Numbered from the stretch's first letter, positions 50,948 through 59,744 are shown. The stretch is 64,000 bases of DNA from Streptomyces sp. NBC_00223 (GCF_036199905.1 NZ_CP108109.1:6824501-6888500), one strand, 5' to 3'. Numbers and translations are program-made. The notes: generated by a model from the sequence alone, not told the origin.

Positions 50948-52348
50948 TCAGGAGGGCCGGCAGGTCATGGGGAGGGTGGTCGGGGACGAGGTGCCGCCGT
51001 TGACCACGTAGCCGAACGTGGTGCTCGCGCCGGCGGCCAACTGACCGTTGTACGCCTCGTTCTTGGCCGTGGTCAGGCCGTTGGACGTGCCCTGTACGGC
51101 GTTCCACAGGCTGGCGATCGTCTGGCCCGCGGGCTGGGTCCACGACGCGGTCCAGCCGGTCAGCGCCGTGCTTCCGGTGTTCTTCACCGTCACCTCGGCC
51201 TGGTAGCCGCCCTGCCAGGTGCTGACGGCCGCGAACACGGCCGAGCACGCCGCACCGGTCGGCGGAGTTGTACTCCCGCCGGTCGTACCGCCGTTGGTCG
51301 TGCCGCCGGTCGTGGTCCCGCCGGTGGTCGTCCCGCCCGTCGTGGTCCCGCCCGTCGTGGTTCCGCCGGTGGTCGTGCCGCCCGTCGTGCTGCCCGAGCC
51401 GTCGAGGCCGAAGAAGGCGATCGCCTGCGCGGCCATCCCGTTCGTGGGCAGCGCGTGCCCGACGCCCTGGATGCTGATGGCCTCGACCGGGGCCTGCGTG
51501 CCGGTGGAACCGTAACGCGTACGGGTCCAGCCCGACTGCGGGGTGTCAGTGAGGACGGGGGTCTGGCTGACGCCGAGGACGTTGGTCCACTGCTTGATCT
51601 CCTCGCCGAAGTTGGCGTAGTAGAGCGTGGTGTCCGCGGTGCCGTGCCACAGCTGCATACGCGGCCGGGACCCGTTGTAGCCGGGGTCGCCCGCGCGGGC
51701 GAGGTCGCCCCACGCCTGGGGGGTCTTGCTGACCTGGCCGTTGGCGCAGGCGCTGTTCCACGAGGAGCCGTCCGTGGTGGCGAAGCAGCCGAAGGGCACG
51801 CCCATGAACGCCGAGCCGGCCTTGAAGACGTCGGGGTAGTCGCCGAGCAGGACGTTGGTCAGCATCGCGCCGGAGGACGCGCCGGTCACGAAGACCCGGC
51901 CGGAGTCGCCGCCGTAGTGCTGTTCGGCGTAGGTGATCATGGACATGATGCCGACCGGGTCGCTGCCGCCGTTGCGTACGAGCGCCTGCTTGGAGGACAC
52001 GTCCCAGCAACTGCCGCTGCGGGTCGCCGAGGGGTAGATGACGACGAAGCCGTAGCGGTCGGCGAGGGAGGCGAACTCCGTGCCGGAGTAGAAGTTGGGG
52101 CCGGAGCCCGTGCAGCCGTGGGCCGCGACCAGGATCGCCGGGTGCGCGGGCGCGCTGCTCGGCACGTAGACGTACATCCGCAGGCTGGTGGGGTTGGAGC
52201 CGAAGCCGGTCACCTCGACCAGCGACGCCGCGTGCGCGGTCGTGGCCGCGGTCGTGGTCAGGAAGAACGCCGCGAGGAGTGGTGCGATCCCCATCAGCAG
52301 TGTGGCGAGCAGCCTTCTGGGGCTCCTCGTCGAAGTCGTTCGGGACAT
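50948..52348 (-). CDS. Secreted PHB-depolymerase-family esterase (CE1-like) with CBM2
   Basis: A 466-residue exported esterase. A signal peptide of about 40 residues ends TTAHAAS. The catalytic domain (about 41-330) has HPAILVAAHGCTGSG (oxyanion hole), the nucleophile Ser in VTGASSGAMLTN and HGTADTT; this is the acetylxylan/feruloyl esterase type. A (TTGG)n linker of about 35 residues, encoded by imperfect 15-bp DNA repeats, joins a C-terminal CBM2 (CSAVFAAVSTWQGGYQAEVTVKNTG to the last Cys) that binds cellulose or xylan. Start ATG 52348. Its promoter holds phased CGAA/TTCG elements. Likely removes acetyl or feruloyl groups from arabinoxylan. Confidence 0.94.
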   Translation of the reverse strand: MSRTTSTRSPRRLLATLLMGIAPLLAAFFLTTTAATTAHAASLVEVTGFGSNPTSLRMYVYVPSSAPAHPAILVAAHGCTGSGPNFYSGTEFASLADRYGFVVIYPSATRSGSCWDVSSKQALVRNGGSDPVGIMSMITYAEQHYGGDSGRVFVTGASSGAMLTNVLLGDYPDVFKAGSAFMGVPFGCFATTDGSSWNSACANGQVSKTPQAWGDLARAGDPGYNGSRPRMQLWHGTADTTLYYANFGEEIKQWTNVLGVSQTPVLTDTPQSGWTRTRYGSTGTQAPVEAISIQGVGHALPTNGMAAQAIAFFGLDGSGSTTGGTTTGGTTTGGTTTGGTTTGGTTTGGTTNGGTTGGSTTPPTGAACSAVFAAVSTWQGGYQAEVTVKNTGSTALTGWTASWTQPAGQTIASLWNAVQGTSNGLTTAKNEAYNGQLAAGASTTFGYVVNGGTSSPTTLPMTCRPS

Positions 52349-52453
52349 GACGGTGGTGTCCTTTCCGGGGTCCACCGCCACGGCCCGGGACTGCCCTCTC
52401 GGGTGCGCGGCGGTGCGATGTGGGGGGAACGTCCGGTAGGGCAGGAGCGCGAG

Positions 52454-52524
52454 CGAAAGATTCGGAGCACACACGAATGTTTCGGGAACCGTAGGCCGTA
52501 CATGAGGTGCCGTCAAGACTTTCG
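52454..52524. promoter_or_regulatory. Phased CGAA-N3-TTCG operators upstream of the esterase
   Basis: CGAAAGATTCG (52454-52464) and CGAATGTTTCG (52474-52484) are exactly 20 bp apart; a weaker third copy CAAGACTTTCG (52514-52524) is 40 bp further on. CGAAA/TTTCG elements are known upstream of streptomycete xylanase genes. The rest of the 495-bp gap to the ribulokinase start holds one more repeat (52657-52684) and no gene. Confidence 0.6.
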
Positions 52525-52656
52525 GCACTAGCCGGGTCGCCGAACTCCCCATGGGGGCTGACGTGTCGAGGCAGGAGTGTCCCGACAAAACCCGACGCAT
52601 GCCTGTTTCCGTGAGTGAAAGGCCGCCGACGACTGAGCCGCAAGTTTCCGCGTTCT

Positions 52657-52684
52657 TTACGAAACAAGCGTCCGGTCTTCGTAA
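52657..52684. promoter_or_regulatory. Inverted repeat upstream of ribulokinase
   Basis: TTACGAA (52657-52663) and TTCGTAA (52678-52684) are perfect reverse complements 14 bp apart, about 160 bp before the ribulokinase start. The CGAA core is shared with the esterase sites on the other side of the same gap. Confidence 0.5.
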
Positions 52685-52843
52685 GAGCCAAGCCCCGGCC
52701 CGCCCGGGCTCGCCGCCCGTCCCACCCCCGTCATCGCGGTCCGCACGGCAGAATTGGGCGCGAGGTGGTGCGATCGCGCCCGGCGCGGGGAGTCCAGCAG
52801 CACCACACCGCCCTGAGCCGCCGCGTCAACGGAGACCGTGACC

Positions 52844-54520
52844 ATGCCACGCAGCACCCTCCCCGCCGTCACCGTGGGCATCGACTTCGGCACGCTCTCC
52901 GGCCGCGCCCTGGTGGTCGCGGTCGAGGACGGTACGGAGCTGGGCAGCGCGGTCCACCCGTACCCGCACGGCGTGGTGGACCAGGCGCTGCCCGCGACCG
53001 GCCGCCCGCTCCCGCCGGACTGGGCACTTCAGATCCCCGAGGACTGGCGCGAGGTGCTGCGCCACGCCGTGCCGGAGGCGCTGCGGGAGGCGGGGGTGCG
53101 GCCGGAGCAAGTCGTGGGCGTCGCCGCCGACTTCACGTCCTGCACGGTGCTGCCCACCACCGCCGACGGCACCCCGCTGTGCGAACTGCCCGAGTTCGCG
53201 GGCCGCCCGCACGCGTACCCGAAACTGTGGCGCCACCACGCCGCCCAGCCCGAGGCGGACCTGATCGCGCGCCGGGCCGAGGAGACGGGGGAGCCCTGGC
53301 CGGCCCGCTACGGCGGCAAGGTCTCCAGCGAGTGGCAGCACCCCAAGGCGCTCCAACTGCTCAGGGAGGACCCCGGGATCTACGCGGCCGCCGACCGCTT
53401 CATCGAGGCGGGCGACTGGATCGTGTGGCAGCTGACCGGAGCGGAGAGCCGCAATCTGTGCGCGGCCGGGTACAAGGGCCTTTACCAGGACGGCACTTAC
53501 CCGAGCCCCGCCTTTCTCGCCTCCCTGCACCCGGACTTCGCCGACTTCACCACCAAACTGGCCCCCGGCCGGGCCCTTTCCGTCCCCGCCTCCCGCGCCG
53601 GCACCCTGACCCCCCGCGCCGCCGCCGAGACCGGCCTGCCCGCCGGCATCCCCGTCGCCGCCGGAAACGTCGACGCCCATGTCACCAGCGCCGCCGCCCA
53701 GGCCCTGGAGCCCGGCCGGCTGCTCGCGATCATGGGCACCTCCACCTGTCACATCGTCAACTCCGAGGCCCGCGCCGAAGTCCCGGGCATGTGCGGCGCC
53801 GTACGGGACGGGGTCGCGCCGGGGCTGTGGGGGTACGAGGCCGGGCAGAGCGGCGTGGGCGACATCTTCGCGTGGGCGGCGCGCACCGCCGTACCCGAGT
53901 CCTACGCCCGGCAGGCGCGCGACCTCGGCATCTCGGTGCACGAACTGCTCACCGAGAAGGCCGCCGCCCAACCCGTCGGCGCGCACGGCCTGTTGGCTCT
54001 CGACTGGCACAGCGGCAACCGCTCGGTCCTGGTCGACCACCACCTGTCGGGGATGGTCGTCGGACTGACCCTCGACACCCGCCCGGAGGACATCTACCGG
54101 GCGCTGATCGAGGCGACCGCCTTCGGCACGCGCACCATCGTGGAGGCGTACGAGCACGCGGGGGTGCCCGTCACCGGGATCACCGCGGCGGGCGGGCTGC
54201 TCAAGAACCGTTTTCTGATGCAGACCTACAGCGACGTACTGGGCCGCCCGGTCGACGTCCTCGACTCCGAGCAGGGCCCGGCCCTCGGCGCCGCCGTCCA
54301 CGCGGCGGTCGCGGCCGGCGCCCATCCCGATCTGCGGACCGCCTCGGCCGCCATGGGCCGGGTCCGCCGGGCCGCCTACACCCCCGACCCCGGGCGCGCC
54401 GAGGCGTACTCCGTGCTCCACGGCGAGTACCGGGCGCTGCACGACCACTTCGGGCGCGGCGGCAGCGACGTCATGCACCGGCTGCGCGCCCTGCGCAAGG
54501 CAGCCAGAAGCGAGCCATGA
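52844..54520 (+). CDS. araB: L-ribulokinase
   Basis: A 558-residue FGGY-family kinase phosphorylating L-ribulose for entry to the pentose phosphate pathway. The N-terminal phosphate motif is GIDFGTLSGRALVV; the ribulokinase-type segments AADFTSCTVLPTTADGTPL, KLWRHHAAQPEAD and GGKVSSEWQHPKALQLL follow; later come GTSTCHIVNS, WGYEAGQSGVGDIFAW and the ATP-site ITAAGGLLKNRFLMQ. ATG 52844, 9 bp after GGAG, is preferred to the GTG two codons earlier. Arabinose isomerase and ribulose-5-P epimerase genes, usually adjacent, are absent. Divergent from the arabinoxylan-type esterase. Its 3' end is 9 bp from fahA. Confidence 0.93.
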   Translation: MPRSTLPAVTVGIDFGTLSGRALVVAVEDGTELGSAVHPYPHGVVDQALPATGRPLPPDWALQIPEDWREVLRHAVPEALREAGVRPEQVVGVAADFTSCTVLPTTADGTPLCELPEFAGRPHAYPKLWRHHAAQPEADLIARRAEETGEPWPARYGGKVSSEWQHPKALQLLREDPGIYAAADRFIEAGDWIVWQLTGAESRNLCAAGYKGLYQDGTYPSPAFLASLHPDFADFTTKLAPGRALSVPASRAGTLTPRAAAETGLPAGIPVAAGNVDAHVTSAAAQALEPGRLLAIMGTSTCHIVNSEARAEVPGMCGAVRDGVAPGLWGYEAGQSGVGDIFAWAARTAVPESYARQARDLGISVHELLTEKAAAQPVGAHGLLALDWHSGNRSVLVDHHLSGMVVGLTLDTRPEDIYRALIEATAFGTRTIVEAYEHAGVPVTGITAAGGLLKNRFLMQTYSDVLGRPVDVLDSEQGPALGAAVHAAVAAGAHPDLRTASAAMGRVRRAAYTPDPGRAEAYSVLHGEYRALHDHFGRGGSDVMHRLRALRKAARSEP

Positions 54521-54529
54521 CCCCAGGCG

Positions 54530-55768
54530 CTACGGCCGGGCCGCCTCGATCCGGCCCGCGACCTCGCCGAGCGCGATCCGTACGCCGTCCGGGCCCGCCG
54601 GGGCCGTCGCGGTGATCACCACCTCGTCGCCGTCCTCCAGATAGCTCCGCCGGGTGCCGTCGGGCAGGTCGAGCGGCTGCTCACCGTTCCAGGACAGCTC
54701 GATCAGCGCGCCCCTGGTCTCCGGCTCGGGACCGCTGATCGTGCCGGAGGCGTAGAGGTCGCCGGTCCGCAGGCTCGCGCCGTTCACCGTCAGGTGCGCG
54801 AGCATCTGCGCGTACGTCCAGTACATGGCGGCGAAGGGCGGGCGGGCGACGAGGTGGCCGTTGAGCCGCACCTCCAGCGCGAGGTCCAGACCGTACGGCG
54901 GCCGGGCCGCGCGGTCGTCCAGATACGGCAGCGGCTCGGGGTCACGGGCCGGCGGCGCGGTACGGGCGTGCGCGAGGGCGTCCAGCGGCACCACCCAGGG
55001 GGAGACCGAGGTGGCGAAGGACTTGCCGAGGAACGGGCCGAGCGGCACGTACTCCCACGCCTGGAGGTCGCGCGCCGACCAGTCGTTGAGCAGGCACACC
55101 CCGAAGACATGGTCGTCGGCGTCCGCGAGCGCGACCCGGGAGCCCTGCGGCGAGGGTGTGCCGACGACGAAGCCCAGCTCGGCCTCGATGTCGAGCCGCA
55201 GAGAGGGGCCGTACGTGGGGGCCGGGTCCGCGGGGGCCTTGCGCTGGCCGCAGGGGCGGACCACCGGGGTGCCGGACACCACGACGGTGCCCGCGCGGCC
55301 GTGGTAGCCGATCGGCAGGTGCCGCCAGTTCGGCGTGAGCGGCTCGTCGTCCGGGCGGAAGATCCGGCCGACGTTCGTCGCGTGGTGCTCGGAGGCGTAG
55401 AAGTCGACGTAGTCCGCGACCTCGAACGGCAGGTGCAGCGTCACCTCCGCGCGCGGTACGAGGCAGGGCGTGACGGCCGCCCGGTGCCGCTCCTCGGTCA
55501 GCCACGCGGTGAGCGCGGCCCGCACCCGGGTCCACACCGGGCGGCCCGCGCCGAGCAGCGGGTTCAGCGAGGGCGCCGCCAGCAGCGCGGCGAGGTCGGC
55601 GTCCGCGCCGGTGGCCAGGGCGGCGGCCCCGGCGTCCAGCACGTGGTCCCCGTAGGCCACCCCGAGCCGCCGCCGGGAGCCGGCGGCCGTACTGAACAGG
55701 CCGTACGGCAGATTGCGCACCCCGAAGGGCGCGTCGTGCGGGACGGCGAGCGGATCGGCGCTGCTCAA
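54530..55768 (-). CDS. fahA: Fumarylacetoacetase
   Basis: A 412-residue fumarylacetoacetate hydrolase, the last step of tyrosine breakdown, giving fumarate and acetoacetate. The N-terminal domain has FGVRNLPYGLFS; the catalytic domain has YVDFYASEHHATNVGRIFR (Asp ligand and His), PIGYHGRAGTVVVSGT, LDIEAELGFVVG (two Glu ligands), VFGVCLLNDWSARDLQAWEYVPLGPFLGKSFATSVSPWVV and the C-terminal GTISGPE. TTG 55768 is chosen because GGAGG lies 5 bp upstream; the TTG four codons earlier would overlap that site. It is about 48 kb from hmgA and convergent with araB, 9 bp apart. Confidence 0.95.
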   Translation of the reverse strand: MSSADPLAVPHDAPFGVRNLPYGLFSTAAGSRRRLGVAYGDHVLDAGAAALATGADADLAALLAAPSLNPLLGAGRPVWTRVRAALTAWLTEERHRAAVTPCLVPRAEVTLHLPFEVADYVDFYASEHHATNVGRIFRPDDEPLTPNWRHLPIGYHGRAGTVVVSGTPVVRPCGQRKAPADPAPTYGPSLRLDIEAELGFVVGTPSPQGSRVALADADDHVFGVCLLNDWSARDLQAWEYVPLGPFLGKSFATSVSPWVVPLDALAHARTAPPARDPEPLPYLDDRAARPPYGLDLALEVRLNGHLVARPPFAAMYWTYAQMLAHLTVNGASLRTGDLYASGTISGPEPETRGALIELSWNGEQPLDLPDGTRRSYLEDGDEVVITATAPAGPDGVRIALGEVAGRIEAARP

Positions 55769-55943
55769 CGGGACCTCCAAAGATCGCGGAAACGCCCCGA
55801 GGGTAACCGGCGCCGCAGCCGGACGTCCGCCTTTGCTGACGCCCGGCGGTCATTTGGAGCTGTCCGCTGTTCAAACGTAAAGTTCCCCCCAAGACCAGGC
55901 CGGGCCGGAACGGACCGGGCGCGACACGGAGAGCAGCGGCGGG

Positions 55944-57437
55944 ATGACGGCGACAGCGCAGGACCTTCACCACCCCGGGCCGGATTCCGGCCCCGAAGGG
56001 GACCTCGGGCCCGGGATCGACCCCGGCCGGATGGAGATCTGCCTGGCCGTGCTCGCCGAGCTGGACGAGCTGCCGGTCGACCACCCCGACGCCATCGCCG
56101 TACGGCGGGCCACCGCCGGCGTCTACCGCATGGTCAAGCAGCGCCGCCGGCAGGAGCGCCGGGCGGCCAAGACCGCCAACGACCGGGCCGTCACCGAGGC
56201 CACCGCGACCGGCGCCGCCGACCGGATCGACGACGAGACCCTCGGCGTCCAGCTCACCACCTCCGTCAGCACGGAGATCGCCGGAATCCTGGAGCGGCCC
56301 CGGTCCTGCTACACCTGCAAGACCCGCTACCGCGAGGTCGACGCGTTCTACCACCAGCTGTGCCCGCCGTGCGCCGCCGAGAACCGGGCCAGGCGCGACG
56401 CCCGTACCGACCTCACCGGGCGGCGGGCGCTGCTCACCGGCGGCCGCGCGAAGATCGGTATGTACATCGCACTGCGGCTGCTGCGTGACGGCGCGCACAC
56501 CACGGTCACCACCCGCTTCCCCAACGACGCGATCCGCCGCTTCAAGGCCATGCCGGACAGCGACGACTGGATCCACCGGCTCAAGATCGTCGGCATCGAC
56601 CTGCGGGACCCGGCGCAGGTCGTCGCGCTGGCCGACTCGGTGGCCGCGCAGGGTCCGCTCGACATCCTCATCAACAACGCGGCGCAGACCGTACGGCGCT
56701 CCCCGCGCGCCTACAGCGAGCTGGTCGCGGCCGAGGCGGCGCCGCTGCCGGCGGGCGAGCTGCCCGCCTCCGAGGTGTTCGGCGCGTTCGGCTCCGGGGC
56801 GCAGACGGCGGTGGCGCTGCCCTCGCCGCGCGGCGAGGCGCTGAGCGCGCGGGACGTCACCGAACTGGCCCTGGTCAGCGGTTCCGCCTCGCTCGCCAGG
56901 ATCGAGGCGGGTACGGCGATCGACGCGGGCGGGCTCGTCCCCGACCTCGACCCGACGAACACCTGGGTGCAGACGGTCGGCGAGGTCGACCCGGTCGAAC
57001 TGCTCGAAGTGCAGCTGTGCAATGTGACGGCGCCGTTCGTGCTGGTCAGCCGGTTGCGGCCGGTGATGGCCGCGGCGGCAGCACGGCGCAAGTACGTGGT
57101 GAACGTCTCCGCGATGGAGGGGCAGTTCAGCCGCGGCTACAAGGGGCCGGGCCACCCGCACACCAACATGGCGAAGGCCGCGCTCAACATGCTCACGCGC
57201 ACCAGCGCGCAGGAGATGCTGGAGACCGACGGCATCCTGATGACCGCGGTGGACACCGGGTGGATCACGGACGAGCGGCCGCACCCGGACAAGGTGCGGC
57301 TCGCGGCGGAGGGGTTCCACGCGCCGCTCGACCTCGTGGACGGGGCGGCGCGGGTGTACGACCCGATTGTGCGGGGGGAGGCGGGGGAGGATCTTTACGG
57401 GTGCTTCCTCAAGGACTACGCGCCGGCCGCTTGGTAG
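55944..57437 (+). CDS. Atypical SDR with N-terminal Cys4 cluster
   Basis: A 497-residue protein. Residues 1-115 are helical and charged. A Cys4 cluster, CYTC at 122-125 and CPPC at 140-143, looks like a zinc ribbon. An SDR Rossmann domain begins at 160 with LTGGRAKIG (165-172) and NNAA (244-247), with a long insertion (about 255-350). The catalytic Ser is in NVSAMEG (389), but the usual YxxxK reads TNMAK, so the catalytic Tyr is Thr 407 while Lys 411 is kept. It may bind NAD(P) without classical reduction. I recall similar proteins in plants and fungi. ATG 55944 follows GGAGAGCAG. Monocistronic, followed by a repeat cluster. Confidence 0.85.
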   Translation: MTATAQDLHHPGPDSGPEGDLGPGIDPGRMEICLAVLAELDELPVDHPDAIAVRRATAGVYRMVKQRRRQERRAAKTANDRAVTEATATGAADRIDDETLGVQLTTSVSTEIAGILERPRSCYTCKTRYREVDAFYHQLCPPCAAENRARRDARTDLTGRRALLTGGRAKIGMYIALRLLRDGAHTTVTTRFPNDAIRRFKAMPDSDDWIHRLKIVGIDLRDPAQVVALADSVAAQGPLDILINNAAQTVRRSPRAYSELVAAEAAPLPAGELPASEVFGAFGSGAQTAVALPSPRGEALSARDVTELALVSGSASLARIEAGTAIDAGGLVPDLDPTNTWVQTVGEVDPVELLEVQLCNVTAPFVLVSRLRPVMAAAAARRKYVVNVSAMEGQFSRGYKGPGHPHTNMAKAALNMLTRTSAQEMLETDGILMTAVDTGWITDERPHPDKVRLAAEGFHAPLDLVDGAARVYDPIVRGEAGEDLYGCFLKDYAPAAW

Positions 57438-57468
57438 AGCGGAACGTTTCGCCGGGCACGGCGGCGCT

Positions 57469-57629
57469 GCCCTCGAACGCCGGGCGGGCTGATTCCGCCC
57501 TCACGCGCCGGGCGGGCTCGGGCCTCAAGCGCCGGCCGGGCTGATTCTGCCCTCAAGCGCCGGGCGGGCTTGGTTTTGGCCGACCCGCGTCGCCTTGCAT
57601 CGACTCTGCCCTCGAACGCCGCGCGGGCT
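57469..57629. repeat. Second cluster of the ~22-bp repeat (five forward copies)
   Basis: Five copies of CCTC(A/G)ANCGCCGGSCGGGCT-like units in one orientation at 57469, 57498, 57521, 57549 and 57608. Between copies four and five lies GACCCGCGTCGCCTTGC, matching the AACCCGCGTGGCCTTGC link in the cluster at 25317-25719, so the whole composite block is repeated 32 kb apart. Confidence 0.85.
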
Positions 57630-57664
57630 GAGATTTGGTGGACCCGGCTCGATAAGGTGACCGT

Positions 57665-58108
57665 ATGGCGCCCTATGCGGTGGTGCGGGAGTGCGGGCTG
57701 GGCGCCGGGGAGGCGTGGCGGCGGATGACCGCCTGGGAGCGGCACACCGCGACCGTGCCGTTGACGCGGATCACCGTGACGACGCCGCCGCCGTCGGGGG
57801 TCGGTACGGAGTTCGTCGCGCGGACCGGCGTCGGCCGCCTGGGCTTCGACGACCCGATGCGGGTCACCGTGTGGCAGCCGCCGATCGCCGGGGACGGCCG
57901 CGGGCGGTGCCGGCTGGAGAAGACCGGCCGGGTCGTCACGGGCTGGGCGGAGATCGACGTGGCGCCGTACGGCGACGGCTCGCGGGTGCGGTGGTGCGAG
58001 GAACTGCGGGTGCGGTGGGTGCCGCGCGCCCTCGACGGCCTCACCGCCCGGGTGGGCCGGCTGGTCTTCGGGCGGGTCGTCGACACTTTGCTGGCCGGGG
58101 AGCGATGA
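57665..58108 (+). CDS. SRPBCC/START-like protein
   Basis: A 147-residue helix-grip (SRPBCC) protein. WRRMTAWERHTATVPLTRITVTTPPPSGVGTEFVAR, the central DPMRVTVWQPP and the final helix RALDGLTARVGRLVFGRVVDTLLAGER fit the fold of polyketide-cyclase/START-like binding proteins. It has a hydrophobic cavity in family members but no catalytic residues that can be named. ATG 57665 follows AAGGTGACC. The VOC protein gene follows 69 bp downstream on the same strand. Confidence 0.85.
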   Translation: MAPYAVVRECGLGAGEAWRRMTAWERHTATVPLTRITVTTPPPSGVGTEFVARTGVGRLGFDDPMRVTVWQPPIAGDGRGRCRLEKTGRVVTGWAEIDVAPYGDGSRVRWCEELRVRWVPRALDGLTARVGRLVFGRVVDTLLAGER

Positions 58109-58177
58109 GTTTCGCGCGGCGCCCCGGTCTACCCCGGTGAACCGTACGACACGGCACCGAACAGAGGCAGGCCTCGC

Positions 58178-58588
58178 ATGTCCACCATGATCTTCGTCAA
58201 CCTCCCCGTGAAGGACCTCGACAGGTCGGTCGAGTTCTTCACCGCGCTGGGCTACACCTTCAACCAGCAGTTCACCGACGAGAACGCGACCTGCATGGTC
58301 ATCAGCGACACGATCTACGCGATGCTGCTCGTCGAGCCGTACTTCTCGACCTTCACCAAGAAGGCCGTCGCCGACACCTCCGCCTCGACCGAGGCGATCA
58401 TCGCGCTGGCCCTGGAGAGCAAGTCGGAGGTCGACCGGATCGCGGAGGCGGCCCTCGCGGCGGGCGCGGAGACGGCGAAGGAGACCGTCGACGAGAGCCC
58501 GATGTACACCCGGAGCTTCTACGACCTGGACGGCCACCACTGGGAGCTGTTCTGGATGGACCCCGCCGCGGTGCTGCCGCAGTCCTGA
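58178..58588 (+). CDS. VOC-family (glyoxalase-like) protein
   Basis: A 136-residue vicinal-oxygen-chelate protein of the YP_glyoxalase-like group. IFVNLPVKDLDRSVEFFTALGYTFNQQFTDENATCMVIS at the N-terminus and MYTRSFYDLDGHHWELFWMDP at the C-terminus are typical; the C-terminal Glu is a metal ligand, while the first ligand position has no His (IFVNLP), as in many non-glyoxalase members. ATG 58178 follows AGAGGCAGG. Function unknown; these proteins often confer resistance or act as dioxygenases. Confidence 0.92.
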   Translation: MSTMIFVNLPVKDLDRSVEFFTALGYTFNQQFTDENATCMVISDTIYAMLLVEPYFSTFTKKAVADTSASTEAIIALALESKSEVDRIAEAALAAGAETAKETVDESPMYTRSFYDLDGHHWELFWMDPAAVLPQS

Positions 58589-58610
58589 GCAGGGCGGCGG
58601 GCCGCCGAGG

Positions 58611-59744
58611 TCACCCCGTGGCCGGCGGCGGCCCGCTGCTCTCCCGTACGACCAGTTCGCTCGCGACCTCCGCCCGGGTGGTCTCCGGCCGCTCCCCGGC
58701 GAGGAGTTGGAGGACCATCCGGACGGCGAGCGCGGCCATGTCCGCGAGCGGGGTCCGTACGGTCGTCAGCGGCGGGGTGACCCACTGCGCGAAGGGCAGG
58801 TCGTCGAAGCCGACGACGCTCAGGTCGTCGGGGACCCGCAGCCCGAGCGTCGCGGCCGCGCGGTAGGTGCTCAGGGCCTGCTGGTCGCTGCCCGCGAAGA
58901 TGGCCGTCGGCGGCTCGGGGAGCCGCAGCAGGTCCAGGGCGTGCCGCAGGGCGGGCTCGGGGGTGAAGTCGCCGTGGCGGACGAGCGTGGGGTCGTAGGG
59001 CAGTCCCGCCTCCTCCAGCGCGGCGCGGTAGCCGTCCACCCGGGCGCGGGAGGCCAGCCGGTCCGGCGGGCCGCCGATCACCGCGATCCTGCGGTGGCCG
59101 AGCCGGATCAGATGACGGGTGGCGGCCAGCCCGCCCGGCCAGTTGGTGGCCCCCACCCACGGCACTCCCGCCGGCGGCTCCTCGGCGGGCGCGATGAGCG
59201 CGAACGGGATGCCGAGCCGCCGCAGTTGGGCCAGTTCCCCTTCGGACAGCCCGGGGACGACCAGGATCGCGCCCCGGGTACGGCGGGTCGCCAGCGAGTC
59301 CAGCCACTGCCGCGCGGACCGGCCGCGGCCCTGTGTCGCCGAGACCACCAGGCCCATCCCGACCGCGTGCAGGGCCTCTTCGGCGCCCCGGACCAGCTCG
59401 ACCCCCCAGGGGCTGCCGAGTTCGTTGACGACGAAGTCGATCAGACCGCCGGGCGCGAGGGCGTTGGGCGCGGGGCGGCTGCGGGCGAGATAGCCGTGCT
59501 GCGCCAGCAGGCGCTGCACCTTGGCGCGGGTGCGGGAGGCGACGTCGGAGCGCTCGTGGAGCACTTTGGACACGGTGGAGACGGAGACACCGGCCTGGCG
59601 GGCGACCTCGGCCAGCGTGGTGCGGCCGGGCCCGGGTTCGTGCGCGCCCCCGGCCCCGACGGGCTCGCGCGCGTCCTCCGTCCCGTCCGCCGCCGCGTCT
59701 CGCCGTCCGTCCGCGGCCGTCTCCCGCCGTCCGTCCTCCGTCAT
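58611..59744 (-). CDS. LacI-family repressor
   Basis: A 377-residue LacI/PurR regulator. A polar tail of about 40 residues (EDGRRETAADGRRDAAADG), encoded by near-repeats, precedes the HTH TTLAEVARQAGVSVSTVSKVLHERSDVASRTRAKVQRLLAQHGY. The periplasmic-binding-like effector domain follows (GGLIDFVVNELGSPWGVELVRGAEEAL, IAVIGGPPDRLASRARVDGYRAALEEAGL, FAGSDQQALSTYRAAATLGLRVPDDLSVVGFDDLPFAQWVTPPLTTV). This subgroup often controls xylan or beta-glucoside use. It may act on the CGAA-type sites near the esterase and araB genes; inference only. Convergent with the VOC gene. Confidence 0.93.
   Translation of the reverse strand: MTEDGRRETAADGRRDAAADGTEDAREPVGAGGAHEPGPGRTTLAEVARQAGVSVSTVSKVLHERSDVASRTRAKVQRLLAQHGYLARSRPAPNALAPGGLIDFVVNELGSPWGVELVRGAEEALHAVGMGLVVSATQGRGRSARQWLDSLATRRTRGAILVVPGLSEGELAQLRRLGIPFALIAPAEEPPAGVPWVGATNWPGGLAATRHLIRLGHRRIAVIGGPPDRLASRARVDGYRAALEEAGLPYDPTLVRHGDFTPEPALRHALDLLRLPEPPTAIFAGSDQQALSTYRAAATLGLRVPDDLSVVGFDDLPFAQWVTPPLTTVRTPLADMAALAVRMVLQLLAGERPETTRAEVASELVVRESSGPPPATG

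Noticed and set aside
51290..51410. Repeat array in the esterase region
   Set aside because: It is the coding sequence of the Thr/Gly linker between esterase and CBM2, a normal feature of such enzymes.
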